From NCBI RefSeq assembly GCF_013155295.1, contig NZ_JABJXT010000012.1, positions 1-64,000 on the forward strand: a DNA stretch of 64,000 bases, given 5' to 3'. How positions within the stretch are numbered: the first letter of the stretch is position 1; each line of letters opens with the position of its first letter. Below, one piece after another: positions 1-9,328 of this stretch. This stretch comes from Pseudogemmobacter hezensis (lineage in GTDB: Bacteria > Pseudomonadota > Alphaproteobacteria > Rhodobacterales > Rhodobacteraceae). The notes beneath the pieces were generated by a model that was given only the letters and a program-made list of their open reading frames with translations, had not been told where the DNA came from and ran no database searches. A program made the translations under genes and the position numbers.

Positions 1-1
1 G

Positions 2-73
2 GTTCAGATCCGCATCGCACTCATGAACCGCTTCACATCACTCGGAACGCCCGAGACCGTCCGCATGCGCTGA
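2..73 (+). CDS. C-terminal tail of an unidentified ORF entering from the left
   Basis: Frame 2 is open from the window edge and ends at TGA 71-73. It gives a 23-residue tail containing ALMNRFTSLGTPETVRMR. The wording looks like the end of a transposase, but the piece is too short to assign to a family. The roughly 60 bases after the stop do not look coding in any frame and could be the end of a mobile element abutting the broken demethylase gene that follows. This is inference; the tail may be chance. Confidence 0.25.
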   Translation, partial: VQIRIALMNRFTSLGTPETVRMR

Positions 74-135
74 AGATAACCGGGAAAGGGGTATCTGCGC
101 CCCCAAGCCGAATAGCGCAACAAAGCCATACCGGG

Positions 136-453
136 ATGACAGCCGTGCAGGCGGGCGCGGTCGAGGTGAACTGCACCTATACCGACCGCCGCAGCCAGAT
201 TGCTGCCGATGCGGTGGTGATGGTGGCCTCTCGCCAGGGGGATGATGCGCTTTTCAACGATCTGATGGCGCGTCAGGCCGAATGGGCCGATGCCGGGATC
301 CGCAGCGTGAAGCTGATCGGCGATGCAAGCGCGCCCGCGCCCATTGCCTGGGCCACCTATGCCGGCCACCGCTATGCCCGCGAACTTGATACCGCCGATA
401 TCGGCGACGCGCTGCCGTTCCGGCGTGAAGTCACCGAATTGGGACCGCTCTGA
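136..453 (+). pseudogene. 3' remnant of a trimethylamine dehydrogenase / N-methylproline demethylase-like flavoprotein
   Basis: The 105 residues match the extreme C-terminus of the old-yellow-enzyme plus NAD(P)-binding demethylase family (trimethylamine, dimethylglycine and N-methylproline demethylases). Visible family traits are the SQIAADAVVMVASR strand, IRSVKLIGDASAPAPIA, the GHRYAREL helix, and an ending of the type DALPFRREV. Family members are about 650-690 residues, so only about 15 percent is present. Frame 1 stays open to the window edge, but residues encoded before base 136 do not resemble the family, so the gene appears truncated or fused to foreign DNA. The stop lies 10 bases before the transporter ATPase start, suggesting it was once the first gene of that operon. 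Confidence 0.55.
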
Positions 454-463
454 AAGGATGGTT

Positions 464-1537
464 ATGGACAGGGATAAGGCTGTTGAGGTCCGGGGTGTCT
501 CGAAGAGTTTCGGCAGTTATCAGGCGCTGAAATCGGTCAGTTTCGACATCGGCGCGAATGAGTTTTTCACCATGCTGGGGCCGTCGGGCTGTGGCAAGAC
601 CACGCTCTTGCGGATGCTGGCAGGGTTTGAAAGCCCCGACAGCGGCGCGGTTCTGCTGAACCGCCGTGAGGTGACCTCGATCCCGCCGCATAAGCGCCGG
701 GTGAATACGGTGTTCCAGTCCTACGCGCTGTTTCCGCATATGACGCTGGAACAGAACGTGGCTTACGGGCTGGAAAACCTGGGCTGGGAACGCGCGAAGA
801 TCCGCGCCCGCACCGGCGAGATGCTGGAACGCGTGCATATGTCGGCCTTCGCCAGCCGCAAACCTGCCCAGCTTTCGGGCGGGCAGCGCCAGCGGGTGGC
901 CCTGGCCCGCGCCCTGGCCCCCGAGCCAGAGATCCTTTTGCTGGATGAACCGCTTTCGGCGCTGGATCTGAAGCTGCGTCAGGCGATGCGCGATGAGCTG
1001 CGCAATCTGCAGCGCGACACCGGCATCACCTTTGTCTTTGTCACCCATGACCAGGAAGAGGCGCTGGATATGTCAGACCGCATCGCGGTCTTAGGCGCGG
1101 GTGAGGTGCAGCAGATCGGCACGCCGACCCAGATCTATGAAGAGCCGGTGAACCGCTTTGTCGCCGATTTCGTGGGTGAGACCAATTTCCTGGATGTCGA
1201 GGTGCTTGAGGCCCAGGCTGATCGCGCTGTGATCCGTTCCGCGCTTGGCACCTTTGAGGCCCCGGCGACAAAGCTGATGCAAAAAGGCCCGGCCACGCTG
1301 TCGCTGCGCCCCGAAAAGATCAATCTCGGCGATCAGGCGGCGGGCGTGATCACGCTGGATGCGAAAGTGATCAGCCAGAATTACATGGGCGGCTTTACCC
1401 ATTACACGCTTGAGGCGGGCGGCGTGACGCTGCGGGCCTCGCGGCGCAATGCCTCGCGCCAGGGGGATCTGGTGCCCAGCGGGGAAGCGATCACCATCGG
1501 CTTTTTGCCCGCATCCGCGCGGGTGCTGGCATCATGA
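464..1537 (+). CDS. ABC transporter ATP-binding protein, spermidine/putrescine type (PotA-like)
   Basis: Cytoplasmic ATPase of an importer for polyamine-like or other cationic amine substrates. It is 357 residues long, the usual PotA length. Walker A GPSGCGKT is at about 39-46, the signature LSGGQRQRVALARAL near 137, Walker B ILLLDEP near 157, followed by the HDQEEALDMSDR switch region. A C-terminal TOBE-type regulatory domain follows (SLRPEKINL onward). I chose ATG 464 because the AAAGGA at 453-458 is well spaced for it; ATG 458 is the alternative. The stop overlaps the next gene (ATGA). The substrate cannot be read from sequence; the demethylase remnant upstream hints at a methylated amine or betaine. 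Confidence 0.9.
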   Translation: MDRDKAVEVRGVSKSFGSYQALKSVSFDIGANEFFTMLGPSGCGKTTLLRMLAGFESPDSGAVLLNRREVTSIPPHKRRVNTVFQSYALFPHMTLEQNVAYGLENLGWERAKIRARTGEMLERVHMSAFASRKPAQLSGGQRQRVALARALAPEPEILLLDEPLSALDLKLRQAMRDELRNLQRDTGITFVFVTHDQEEALDMSDRIAVLGAGEVQQIGTPTQIYEEPVNRFVADFVGETNFLDVEVLEAQADRAVIRSALGTFEAPATKLMQKGPATLSLRPEKINLGDQAAGVITLDAKVISQNYMGGFTHYTLEAGGVTLRASRRNASRQGDLVPSGEAITIGFLPASARVLAS

Positions 1538-2427
1538 GGCGGCTGACGCACAACCTGCCCTTCTGGGGGCTGCTGCCCGCCTGGTTGCTGATGGGCTTCG
1601 CGCTGATCCTGCCGATCCTGATCATCGCGGCGGTCTCGCTGGCGACGCGCGGCTCGCATGGTGGTTTCAGCTGGGATTTCAACCTTTCCGGCTATTCGCA
1701 GATCCTTTTCAATGAGGGCTGGTCGGGCGAGCTGGAGTTCACCCCGCAATATCTGCTGATTATCGGGCGGACCTATCTGCTGGCCGGGCTGACCACGCTG
1801 ATCTGCCTGGTGTTTGCGCTGCCGGTGGCCTGGTATATCTCGCGCCAGAGCCCGGGAATGCGGGCGCTGCTGGTCTATCTGGTGACGCTGCCCTTCTGGG
1901 TTTCGATGATCCTGCGGGTCTATGCCTGGATGATTATCCTGGGCAAAGACGGCCCCCTGCCGCGCTTTCTGGAAAACTTCGGCCTCGCGCCTGGCACCAG
2001 CTTTATGTTCAACGACGGGGCAACGCTGGTGGCGATGGTTTACACCTGCATGCCGCTGATGGTGCTGCCGATCTATGCCTCGATTGAAAAGCTGGATCTG
2101 ACGCTGATCGAGGCCTCGCATGATCTGCACGGCAACCGCCTGACCACCTTCCGCCGGGTGATCCTGCCGCTGACCGCGCCGGGGATCATCTCGGGCGCGA
2201 TCCTGGTTTTCGTGCCGTCTTTGGGCGCGGTGCTGGAGCCTGTGCTGATGGGCGGCGGCAAGCAGATGATGATGGGCTCACTGATCCAGCTGCAATTCGG
2301 GGGCGGGCGCAACTGGCCCTTTGGGGCGGCGATTGCCATGGTGCTGATGGGGCTTGTGATGCTGCTTCTGATCTTCACGGCCCTGCGTGCCGCCCGCCGC
2401 CAGGCCGGAATGGAGGCCACCGCATGA
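1534..2427 (+). CDS. ABC transporter permease, PotB-like
   Basis: Inner-membrane permease of the polyamine-type importer, 297 residues with about six hydrophobic segments. The first is residues 8-30 (LPAWLLMGFALILPILIIA). The cytoplasmic coupling loop carries an EAA-type motif, EASHDLHGNRLTTFRRVILP, which docks on the ATPase. It overlaps the ATPase stop by four bases and the next permease start by four bases, so the three genes are translationally coupled. Confidence 0.9.
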   Translation: MRRLTHNLPFWGLLPAWLLMGFALILPILIIAAVSLATRGSHGGFSWDFNLSGYSQILFNEGWSGELEFTPQYLLIIGRTYLLAGLTTLICLVFALPVAWYISRQSPGMRALLVYLVTLPFWVSMILRVYAWMIILGKDGPLPRFLENFGLAPGTSFMFNDGATLVAMVYTCMPLMVLPIYASIEKLDLTLIEASHDLHGNRLTTFRRVILPLTAPGIISGAILVFVPSLGAVLEPVLMGGGKQMMMGSLIQLQFGGGRNWPFGAAIAMVLMGLVMLLLIFTALRAARRQAGMEATA

Positions 2428-3224
2428 GCCGTCAGCATGATGTGAAACGCTATCCGGGCTTTGGCTGGCTGACGATTGTGTTCTTCGCCTGGCTTTACCT
2501 GCCGCTTCTGGTGGTGGTGGTCTATTCCTTCAATGCAAACCGCATCGCAGGCGTCTGGACCGGCTTCTCGCTGGATTGGTATGCGGCCGCGCTGAAGAAT
2601 GTGCCTTTGATGAACGCGCTGAAAACCTCGGTCACGGTGGCGCTGATTGCGACGGCGGTGGCGACCAGCGTGGCGCTGATGGCCGCGCTGGCGATCATCC
2701 GGGGCCGCAATGTCCGCTTTCGCCGCCTGTCAGAGACAGTGGTGAACCTGCCTTTGCTGCTGCCAGAGATCGTGCTGGCGGTGGCAAGCCTGATCCTGTT
2801 CTCGCTGGTCGGCATTCAGAACGGGATGCTGAAACTGATCCTGGCGCATTCGGCCTTTTGCACACCTTTTGCCTTTCTGCCGATCCGGGCGCGGCTGCAG
2901 GGGATGAACCTCGATTTCGAAGAGGCCAGCGCCGATCTTTACGCCAGCCGCTGGACCACCTTCCGCCGGGTGACGCTGCCGCTGATTTTCCCCGGCGTGT
3001 TTTCCGGCGCGATGCTGGCCTTCCTGATCTCGATGGATGATTTCATCACCTCGAACATGCTGGCCTCGGGCGGCACCACCACGCTGCCGGTCTATATCTT
3101 CTCGCTGATCCGCTCCGGCACCTCGCCAGAGCTGAATGCCATCGGCACGCTGATGATCCTGGCCTCACTGATCCTTGCCACCATTGCGCTGCTCGTCGCC
3201 GGGCGGGGCACAAGAAACACCTGA
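2424..3224 (+). CDS. ABC transporter permease, PotC-like
   Basis: Second inner-membrane permease subunit, 266 residues with about six transmembrane segments. It has the EAA coupling motif EASADLYASRWTTFRRVTLP and the SMDDFITSNML segment typical of PotC proteins. The start ATG overlaps the PotB-like stop (ATGA). The binding-protein gene follows after 33 bases. The PotA-B-C-D order is that of classical polyamine importers. Confidence 0.9.
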   Translation: MSRQHDVKRYPGFGWLTIVFFAWLYLPLLVVVVYSFNANRIAGVWTGFSLDWYAAALKNVPLMNALKTSVTVALIATAVATSVALMAALAIIRGRNVRFRRLSETVVNLPLLLPEIVLAVASLILFSLVGIQNGMLKLILAHSAFCTPFAFLPIRARLQGMNLDFEEASADLYASRWTTFRRVTLPLIFPGVFSGAMLAFLISMDDFITSNMLASGGTTTLPVYIFSLIRSGTSPELNAIGTLMILASLILATIALLVAGRGTRNT

Positions 3225-3257
3225 AACAACAAAAACCAATCCAACAAGGGAAGAAAT

Positions 3258-4274
3258 ATGAAAAACCTGTTTACCGCATCCGTCCTGGCGCTTTGCGCCG
3301 CCACTGCCGCCAAAGCCGAGGGGCAGCTGAACCTTTACGTCTGGGCGGAAAGCTTTTCGCCTGAACTGATCGAGAAATTCTCGAAAGAGCATGACGTCAA
3401 GGTCAATGTCGATGGCTATACCTCGAATGAGGATCTTCTGACCAAGCTGCAGGCGGGGTCTTCGGGCTATGACATCTCGACCCCTTCGCAGCATTTCCTG
3501 CGCATCATGATCGATGAGGGGCTGATCCAGAACTATGAGGCCAGCAAGCTGAAGGCCTACGAGCTGATCGACCCGCGCTGGAAAAACCAGTGGTGGGATG
3601 AGACGCAAAGCTATTCGATCCCGGTCGCCTATGGCACCGCCGGTTTCGCGGTCAATACCAATGAATATACCGGCCCGCTGGACAGCCTGAGCTATTTCTT
3701 CGAGCCCGAGGCCCCGCTGGCGGGCAAGATCGCCATGCTGTCCTACCCTGATGAGGTGGTTGGCGCGGCTCAGCTTTACCTGGGCGTGCCGTTTTGCTCG
3801 GAAGATTCTGACGAGATGAAGAAGGTCTATGACCTGCTGGCGGCGCAAAAGCCCTCGGTTGCGGCCTATTCCTCGGACAATATCGCCAGCCGTCTGGCCT
3901 CTGGCGAGGTTGCGGCGCATTTCTGGTGGGATGGTGAAGAGCTGAAGGCCCGCGTGAATGGCGCGCCCTTCGCCTATGCGCTGCCCAAAGAGGGCCTGGT
4001 GGGCTGGATCGATTCCATGGTCATCCCCAATGGCGCGCCGAATTACGAGAATGCGATCAAATTCATCGAATTCATGTCCGAGCCGGAAAACGCCACCGAG
4101 CAGATGAATTACTACGCCCATTCCTCGCCGATGACGCTGGTGGCCGATAAGGTCGTCTATACCAGGGAAAAAGCGCCAGAGCTGTATCCCGAGGTTCCGG
4201 TGGAATTCTCGCGCACCTGCTCGCCCGCAGCGCAGGATCTGGTGAACCGCGTCTGGACGCAGCTTTTGCAATAA
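3258..4274 (+). CDS. Periplasmic substrate-binding protein, PotD/PotF-like
   Basis: Extracytoplasmic binding protein of the polyamine-type importer, 338 residues. A signal peptide covers about residues 1-20 (MKNLFTASVLALCAATAAKA). The mature protein starts with the PotD-type strand GQLNLYVWAESFSPELIEKF. It continues with DGYTSNEDLLTKLQAG, PVAYGTAGFAVN and a late NAIKFIEFMSEPEN segment, all typical of the family. AAGGGAAG lies just upstream of the ATG. It is the last gene of the transporter operon; the next gene is 96 bases away and has its own ribosome site. Confidence 0.9.
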   Translation: MKNLFTASVLALCAATAAKAEGQLNLYVWAESFSPELIEKFSKEHDVKVNVDGYTSNEDLLTKLQAGSSGYDISTPSQHFLRIMIDEGLIQNYEASKLKAYELIDPRWKNQWWDETQSYSIPVAYGTAGFAVNTNEYTGPLDSLSYFFEPEAPLAGKIAMLSYPDEVVGAAQLYLGVPFCSEDSDEMKKVYDLLAAQKPSVAAYSSDNIASRLASGEVAAHFWWDGEELKARVNGAPFAYALPKEGLVGWIDSMVIPNGAPNYENAIKFIEFMSEPENATEQMNYYAHSSPMTLVADKVVYTREKAPELYPEVPVEFSRTCSPAAQDLVNRVWTQLLQ

Positions 4275-4370
4275 GCCTGCGCAGCGGGGCGCGGGGTGAG
4301 ACCCGGCCCCCGCCTTTCTGCCCCCCGCCTTCCTAAACTCTGCCTTCCCCGCCCCTGACCGGAGAAAGAC

Positions 4371-6017
4371 ATGACCGCCGATCTGGTGATCCTGAACGCA
4401 CGGCTGCGGCCGTTATTTGCCAGCCCTGGCACCACGGCGGTTGCGGTGACGGCAGGGCAGATTGCAGCCCTTGGCGATGACGCCACGATCCGCGCCCATA
4501 TCGGGCCGCAGACCCGGGTGATCGACGCCATGGGGCGCGAGCTGATGCCCGGTTTCATCGAAAGCCATCTGCATCTGATGATGGGCGGCGCCTCACTTTC
4601 GATGCTGAATATGGGGGCGCTGTTCGGCTTTGACACGGTTCAGGCCGGCCTGCGTGATTTCGCAAAGACGCAGGCCGGTGAAGACATCCTTTTCGGCTAT
4701 GCGGTGAACTATGTGATCTTTGGCAAGGATCAGCGGCCCGACCGCCATATCCTGGACCGGATCATCAAAGACCGTCCGCTTTGCCTGATCGCAACCGACC
4801 TGCATTGCGCCTGGGCAAATACCAAAGCGCTGGAGCTGGCGGGGATCTTACAGGGGGCCGATCTGGGCCCGGGCTCTGAGGTGGTGATGGGCCCCGACGG
4901 GCTGGCCAGTGGCGAGCTGCGCGAATTTGCGGCAATGAACCGGGTGAAGATGCTCTCGGCCCTGCGCGGCCGCGATGCGATGGATTATCGCGCCACCGGG
5001 GCCGAGACCGAGGCCGACCGCAGCCATGACCGCGCCGTGATCCGGGCGGCGGGAGAGTATTGCGCCCGCCACGGCATCACCCGGGCGGTGAATATGGACG
5101 GCAACGCCTGGCAGGCCGGGCTGATGCGCGAGCTGGCGCTGGCGGGCGAGATGCCGGTCCGGGTCAGCCTGCCCCTGATGCTTGAGGCCAAAGACGGCGT
5201 TGAGGGCGTGGCGCTGATTGACGATTTCGGCCCCGAAGTGCCGGGCTGGCTGTCTTTTGGCCGCATCAAGCTGTTCATGGACGGCGTCTTTGACACCTGG
5301 ACGGCGCTGACCGTCACCGATTATCCCGACCGCCCCGGATTTCGCTCGCAGCCGCTGATCCCGCTGGATCTCTTCAACGCGATCTGTGTTGAGGCCGACC
5401 GCCGGGGCCTGCAGGTCACCACCCATGCGGTGGGGGATGGCGCGGTGCGGGCGGTGATCGATGGTTATCAGGCAGCGCAGCTGGCAAATGGCCCGCGCGA
5501 TGCCCGCCACCGGGTCGAGCATATCGACACGATCACGCCTGCCGATCTTGATCGCCTGAAACCGCTTGGCATCACCGCATCCATGCAGCCGGTGCATCCG
5601 CCCGGATCGGCGGGTCTGCCGCTGGAGCCTACGGTGACGATCATGGGCCGCGCCCGCTGGCCGACCGCCTTCCCCTGGGCTGCGATCCTGTCGCGCCAGG
5701 TGCCGCTGGCCTTTGGCACCGACTGGCCGGTCTCACCGCTGTCGCCGCTTTATGCGATCCATTGTGCCCTGACGCGGCAGCCCTGGTCTGACGATATGCC
5801 CGACCAGCGCATCACACTTGATCAGTGCCTTGCCGCCTATACCACTGGCGGCGCCTTTGCCGATTTCGCCGAGACCCGCGCCGGGCGTATCGCGCCCGGC
5901 TATGATGCCGACCTGGTGCTGATCGACGGCCAGCTTGAAGGCCTTGCGACCAGCGAGAGCGCCGCCGCCATCTCGCTGACCATCTGCGGTGGAAAAATCA
6001 CATATGGAACAGTCTGA
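4371..6017 (+). CDS. Metal-dependent amidohydrolase, YtcJ-like (amidohydrolase 3 family)
   Basis: Predicted cytoplasmic TIM-barrel hydrolase of 548 residues, normal for YtcJ-like proteins. The metal ligands His66 and His68 are in FIESHLHLM. RVEHID (about 380) and FGTDWPVSP (about 447) carry the later metal/catalytic His and Asp. The C-terminal GYDADLVLIDG closes the composite beta-domain. Family members cleave amide or formamide-like bonds, and the substrate is usually unknown. ATG is preceded by GGAGAAAG. The stop shares one base with the GMC oxidoreductase start (TGATG), so the two enzymes probably act on the same compound, perhaps one brought in by the upstream transporter. Confidence 0.85.
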   Translation: MTADLVILNARLRPLFASPGTTAVAVTAGQIAALGDDATIRAHIGPQTRVIDAMGRELMPGFIESHLHLMMGGASLSMLNMGALFGFDTVQAGLRDFAKTQAGEDILFGYAVNYVIFGKDQRPDRHILDRIIKDRPLCLIATDLHCAWANTKALELAGILQGADLGPGSEVVMGPDGLASGELREFAAMNRVKMLSALRGRDAMDYRATGAETEADRSHDRAVIRAAGEYCARHGITRAVNMDGNAWQAGLMRELALAGEMPVRVSLPLMLEAKDGVEGVALIDDFGPEVPGWLSFGRIKLFMDGVFDTWTALTVTDYPDRPGFRSQPLIPLDLFNAICVEADRRGLQVTTHAVGDGAVRAVIDGYQAAQLANGPRDARHRVEHIDTITPADLDRLKPLGITASMQPVHPPGSAGLPLEPTVTIMGRARWPTAFPWAAILSRQVPLAFGTDWPVSPLSPLYAIHCALTRQPWSDDMPDQRITLDQCLAAYTTGGAFADFAETRAGRIAPGYDADLVLIDGQLEGLATSESAAAISLTICGGKITYGTV

Positions 6018-7630
6018 TGGACAGTTTTGACTATATCATCTCCGGCGCGGGTGCGGCGGGTTGTGTGCTGGCGAACCGGCTTTCCGCCAATCCCAAAACC
6101 CGGGTTCTGGTGATCGAGGCGGGCGGCTCTGACCGTGATATCCGCGTCAAAGTCCCGGCCGGGATCCTGGCGATGTATGGCCGCAAGCGCTTTGACTATG
6201 GCTATGTCGGCGTGCCGCAGCCAGAGCTGAACAACCGCAGGATCCCGGTCAATCGCGGACGGATGCTGGGGGGATCGTCCTCGCTGAACTCGATGCTTTA
6301 TATTCGGGGCGCGGCGGCGGATTACGACGAATGGGCCGCGCTTGGCTGTCAGGGCTGGGGCTGGGACGATGTGCTGCCGCTGTTCAAAGACCTTGAGCAA
6401 AACCAGATCGGCCAGGACGTCGGCCAGGATCCGGGCCTGCATGGCACCAAAGGCGAGCTGATCGTCGCGCGCCCGAAAGACCCGAACCCGGTCTGCGAAG
6501 ATTACATCCGCGCAGGCGAAAGCATCGGCCTGCCGCGCAACCGGGATTTCAACGGCAAAAGCCAGCTGGGCCTGGGCGTCTATGATGTGACCCAGAAAAA
6601 CGGCATCCGTTTCTCGGCCTATAACGCCTATCTTGAACCCGTGCGGGGGCGGCCCAATCTGACGATCATGACCGGCACCGATCTGAAGCGGCTGATCCTG
6701 ACGGACCGCCGGGTGACCGGGGTCGAGGTGGTTCGCGGTGGCGTCAGCCAGACCATATCCTGCCGGGGCGAGGTGATCCTTTCGACCGGGGCGATTGGCA
6801 CGCCGATGGCGCTGATGGCCTCGGGGATCGGGCCGGGGGCGGCGCTGCAGGGGCAGGGGATCGCGGTCGCCCATGACCTGCCGGGCGTCGGGCAGAACCT
6901 GCGCGACCATGTCGACGGGATGATCACGGTTCGGTCAGATTCGACGCGGACGCTGGGGTTTTCGCTGCGCAATGCCGCCAGCCTCCTGGCCGCGCCCTTC
7001 CGCTTTGCCCTGGGCCGCAAGGGGATGCTGTCAACGAATTACGTGGTGGCAGGGGGCTTTGCGCGCACGCCGCTGGCGGAAAATGATCTGCCCGATGTGC
7101 AGTTCCATTTCGTGCCCGGCTATCGCAGCCATCGCGGGCGGCTGGTGGAATGGGGCCACGGGTTTGCGGTGCATACCTGCGTTTTGCGCCCGCGCTCGGT
7201 CGGGGAAATCCGCCCGCTTCGTCAGGGCGACAGCCTCACGCATGAGATCGATCACCGCTTCTTTTCCGACCCGCGTGACGCCCGGGTTCTGGTTGAGGGG
7301 ATAAAGCTGTCGCGGCGCATCTTTGCCGCCCAGCCCATGGCCAGCCTGCAGGGCCGTGAGATCCTGCCCGGCCCGGAGGTGCAAAGCGATGATGAGATCC
7401 TCAGCTATCTGCGGGCCGAGGCGCTGACCGTCTATCACCCGGTCGGCACGGCGAAAATGGGCACCGATGCGATGGCGGTGGTCGATCCGGTCTCGATGCG
7501 GGTGCATGGGATAAAGGGGCTGCGGGTTGCCGATGCTTCGGTGATGCCGACGCTGATCGGCGGCAATACCAATGCGCCCAGCCAGATGATCGGCGAAAAG
7601 GCCGCCCGCGCCATTCTTGCGGGCGCGTAA
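6017..7630 (+). CDS. GMC-family FAD oxidoreductase (choline/alcohol dehydrogenase-like)
   Basis: FAD-dependent alcohol dehydrogenase or oxidase of 537 residues. The dinucleotide site is GAGAAGCVLANRL at about 10-22. The GMC signature GRMLGGSSSLNSMLYIRG is near residue 83. The catalytic histidine is His474 in HPVGTAKMG, and the C-terminal pair segment is GGNTNAPSQMIGEKAA. It resembles BetA-type choline dehydrogenase, but betaine genes are absent, so the substrate is open. It is translationally coupled to the amidohydrolase. The aldehyde it would form could be handled by the convergent aldehyde dehydrogenase next door. Confidence 0.88.
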   Translation: MDSFDYIISGAGAAGCVLANRLSANPKTRVLVIEAGGSDRDIRVKVPAGILAMYGRKRFDYGYVGVPQPELNNRRIPVNRGRMLGGSSSLNSMLYIRGAAADYDEWAALGCQGWGWDDVLPLFKDLEQNQIGQDVGQDPGLHGTKGELIVARPKDPNPVCEDYIRAGESIGLPRNRDFNGKSQLGLGVYDVTQKNGIRFSAYNAYLEPVRGRPNLTIMTGTDLKRLILTDRRVTGVEVVRGGVSQTISCRGEVILSTGAIGTPMALMASGIGPGAALQGQGIAVAHDLPGVGQNLRDHVDGMITVRSDSTRTLGFSLRNAASLLAAPFRFALGRKGMLSTNYVVAGGFARTPLAENDLPDVQFHFVPGYRSHRGRLVEWGHGFAVHTCVLRPRSVGEIRPLRQGDSLTHEIDHRFFSDPRDARVLVEGIKLSRRIFAAQPMASLQGREILPGPEVQSDDEILSYLRAEALTVYHPVGTAKMGTDAMAVVDPVSMRVHGIKGLRVADASVMPTLIGGNTNAPSQMIGEKAARAILAGA

Positions 7631-7640
7631 CCGGGGCAGA

Positions 7641-7667
7641 TGCCGGGCGGCAGGTCACCGCCCGGCA
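7641..7667. terminator. Hairpin between convergent genes
   Basis: A perfect 10-bp stem, TGCCGGGCGG paired with CCGCCCGGCA around a 7-base loop, sits between two convergent genes. There is no clear U-tract, so it may be a weak or bidirectional terminator. Confidence 0.5.
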
Positions 7668-7672
7668 ATCGC

Positions 7673-9190
7673 TTAGTCGATATCGAAAACCACGCCCTGG
7701 GCCAGCGGCAGCTGGGTCGAGTAATTGACCGTATTGGTCTGGCGCCGCATATAGCCTTTCCAGGCGTCAGAGCCACTTTCGCGCCCGCCGCCGGTTTCTT
7801 TCTCGCCGCCGAATGCGCCGCCGATTTCCGCGCCCGAGGTGCCGATATTGACATTGGCGATGCCGCAATCCGACCCTGCGGCCGACAGGAAGGTCTCTGC
7901 CTCGCGCATATCCAGCGTGAAGATTGAGGAGGAAAGCCCCGCACCCACCGCATTGTGCAGCGCGATTGCCTCAGCCAGATCGCGGTACTTCACCACGTAA
8001 AGGATCGGCGCGAAGGTCTCTTCCGTCATCGGGCCGCTTTGCGCGGGCATCTCAACCAGCGCCGGGCGGGCGTAGAAGGCGCTATCGGGGCCGGTCTGAA
8101 CCCGCTCGCCACCATGCACGGTGCCGCCCGCCGCCTTTGCCGCCGTCAGCGCGGTTTGCATCGCCTGCCAGGCTGCGCCGTCAATCAGCGGGCCGACCAG
8201 CGCCGGGCCCTCCAGCGGATTGCCGACGGAAACCGAGCCGTAAGCCCGGATCAGCCGCGGCACCAGCGCGTCATAGACGCTTTCATGCACGAAAAGGCGG
8301 CGCAGCGTGGTGCAGCGCTGGCCCGCCGTGCCCATCGCGCCAAAGGCAATCGCCCGCAGCGCCATATCCAGATCGGCCGAGGGGCAGACGATGCCCGCAT
8401 TGTTCCCGCCCAGCTCCAGGATCGAGCGGCCAAAGCGTGCCGCCACTTTCGGCCCGACAATGCGCCCCATCCGCGTCGATCCGGTGGCCGAGATCAGGGG
8501 CACATCGGGGCTGGCAACCAGCGCCTCGCCCACATCAGGCCCGCCGATCAGCACCTGCGACAGACCCTCTGGCGCGTCGCCAAAGCGTTTGAGGGCGCGC
8601 TCCAGGATTGCATGGCTTGCCAGCGCGGTCAGCGGCGTCTTTTCCGAGGGCTTCCAGATCACCGCATTGCCCGCCACCAGCGCAAGCGCCGTGTTCCAGG
8701 ACCAGACCGCCACCGGGAAGTTGAAGGCCGAGATCACGCCGACCACCCCCAGCGGGTGCCAGGTTTCCATCATGCGGTGGCCGGGGCGCTCGGACGCGAT
8801 GGTCAGGCCGTAAAGCTGGCGCGACAGGCCGACCGCGAAATCGCAGATGTCGATCATCTCCTGGACCTCGCCCAGCCCCTCGGACGGGATCTTTCCGGCC
8901 TCTATCGAGACCAGGGCCCCAAGGTCGTCTTTGGCGGCGCGAAGTTCCTCGCCCAGAAGACGCACGAGTTCTCCCCGGCGCGGGGCCGGAACGACGCGCC
9001 AGGCCTCAAACGCGGATTTTGCGCGGGCGATGGCGGCGGCGGTTGTGGCTGCGCTGTCGGCGGTCAGCTGCGCGATTTCCTCGCCGGTGACGGGGGTGAA
9101 GCTTTTCAGCGTGCCGCCGGTCACGGCTGTGGCGGGAACGCCCAGCCTTTCAAGCAGCGCTTTGGTGCGGGTTTTCAGGGGCTGGGACAT
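7673..9190 (-). CDS. Aldehyde dehydrogenase, ALDH7/AmaB-like (aminoadipate-semialdehyde type)
   Basis: NAD(P)-dependent aldehyde dehydrogenase of 505 residues. The catalytic Cys293 is in AGQRCTTLRR and the general base Glu is in ILELGGNNAGIV. FNFPVAVWSWNTALALVAGN is the cofactor-binding stretch. The general form, including the GIANVNIGTSGAEIGGAFGGEK ending region, resembles the ALDH7 class acting on aminoadipate semialdehyde or piperideine-derived aldehydes. ATG 9190 follows CAAGGAAAC; an upstream in-frame start at 9277 lacks family similarity. It is convergent with the GMC gene and could oxidise an amino-aldehyde released from a polyamine-like substrate, which is inference. Confidence 0.88.
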   Translation of the reverse strand: MSQPLKTRTKALLERLGVPATAVTGGTLKSFTPVTGEEIAQLTADSAATTAAAIARAKSAFEAWRVVPAPRRGELVRLLGEELRAAKDDLGALVSIEAGKIPSEGLGEVQEMIDICDFAVGLSRQLYGLTIASERPGHRMMETWHPLGVVGVISAFNFPVAVWSWNTALALVAGNAVIWKPSEKTPLTALASHAILERALKRFGDAPEGLSQVLIGGPDVGEALVASPDVPLISATGSTRMGRIVGPKVAARFGRSILELGGNNAGIVCPSADLDMALRAIAFGAMGTAGQRCTTLRRLFVHESVYDALVPRLIRAYGSVSVGNPLEGPALVGPLIDGAAWQAMQTALTAAKAAGGTVHGGERVQTGPDSAFYARPALVEMPAQSGPMTEETFAPILYVVKYRDLAEAIALHNAVGAGLSSSIFTLDMREAETFLSAAGSDCGIANVNIGTSGAEIGGAFGGEKETGGGRESGSDAWKGYMRRQTNTVNYSTQLPLAQGVVFDID

Positions 9191-9328
9191 GACAGTTTCC
9201 TTGAATCGGGCAAAACGCGCCGCGAAAAGGCAGCAGCGGGATGGCAGAGCGATAGCATATCGCGGGGCCCGGGCCATGCGATCATTCTGCCTGAACTCAT
9301 GCGCCGGCGGAATGACTACGTGCCTTTG

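Noticed and set aside
1-135. N-terminal continuation of the demethylase remnant in the same open frame
   Set aside because: The frame is open to the window edge but the residues do not resemble the family, so I did not extend the feature.
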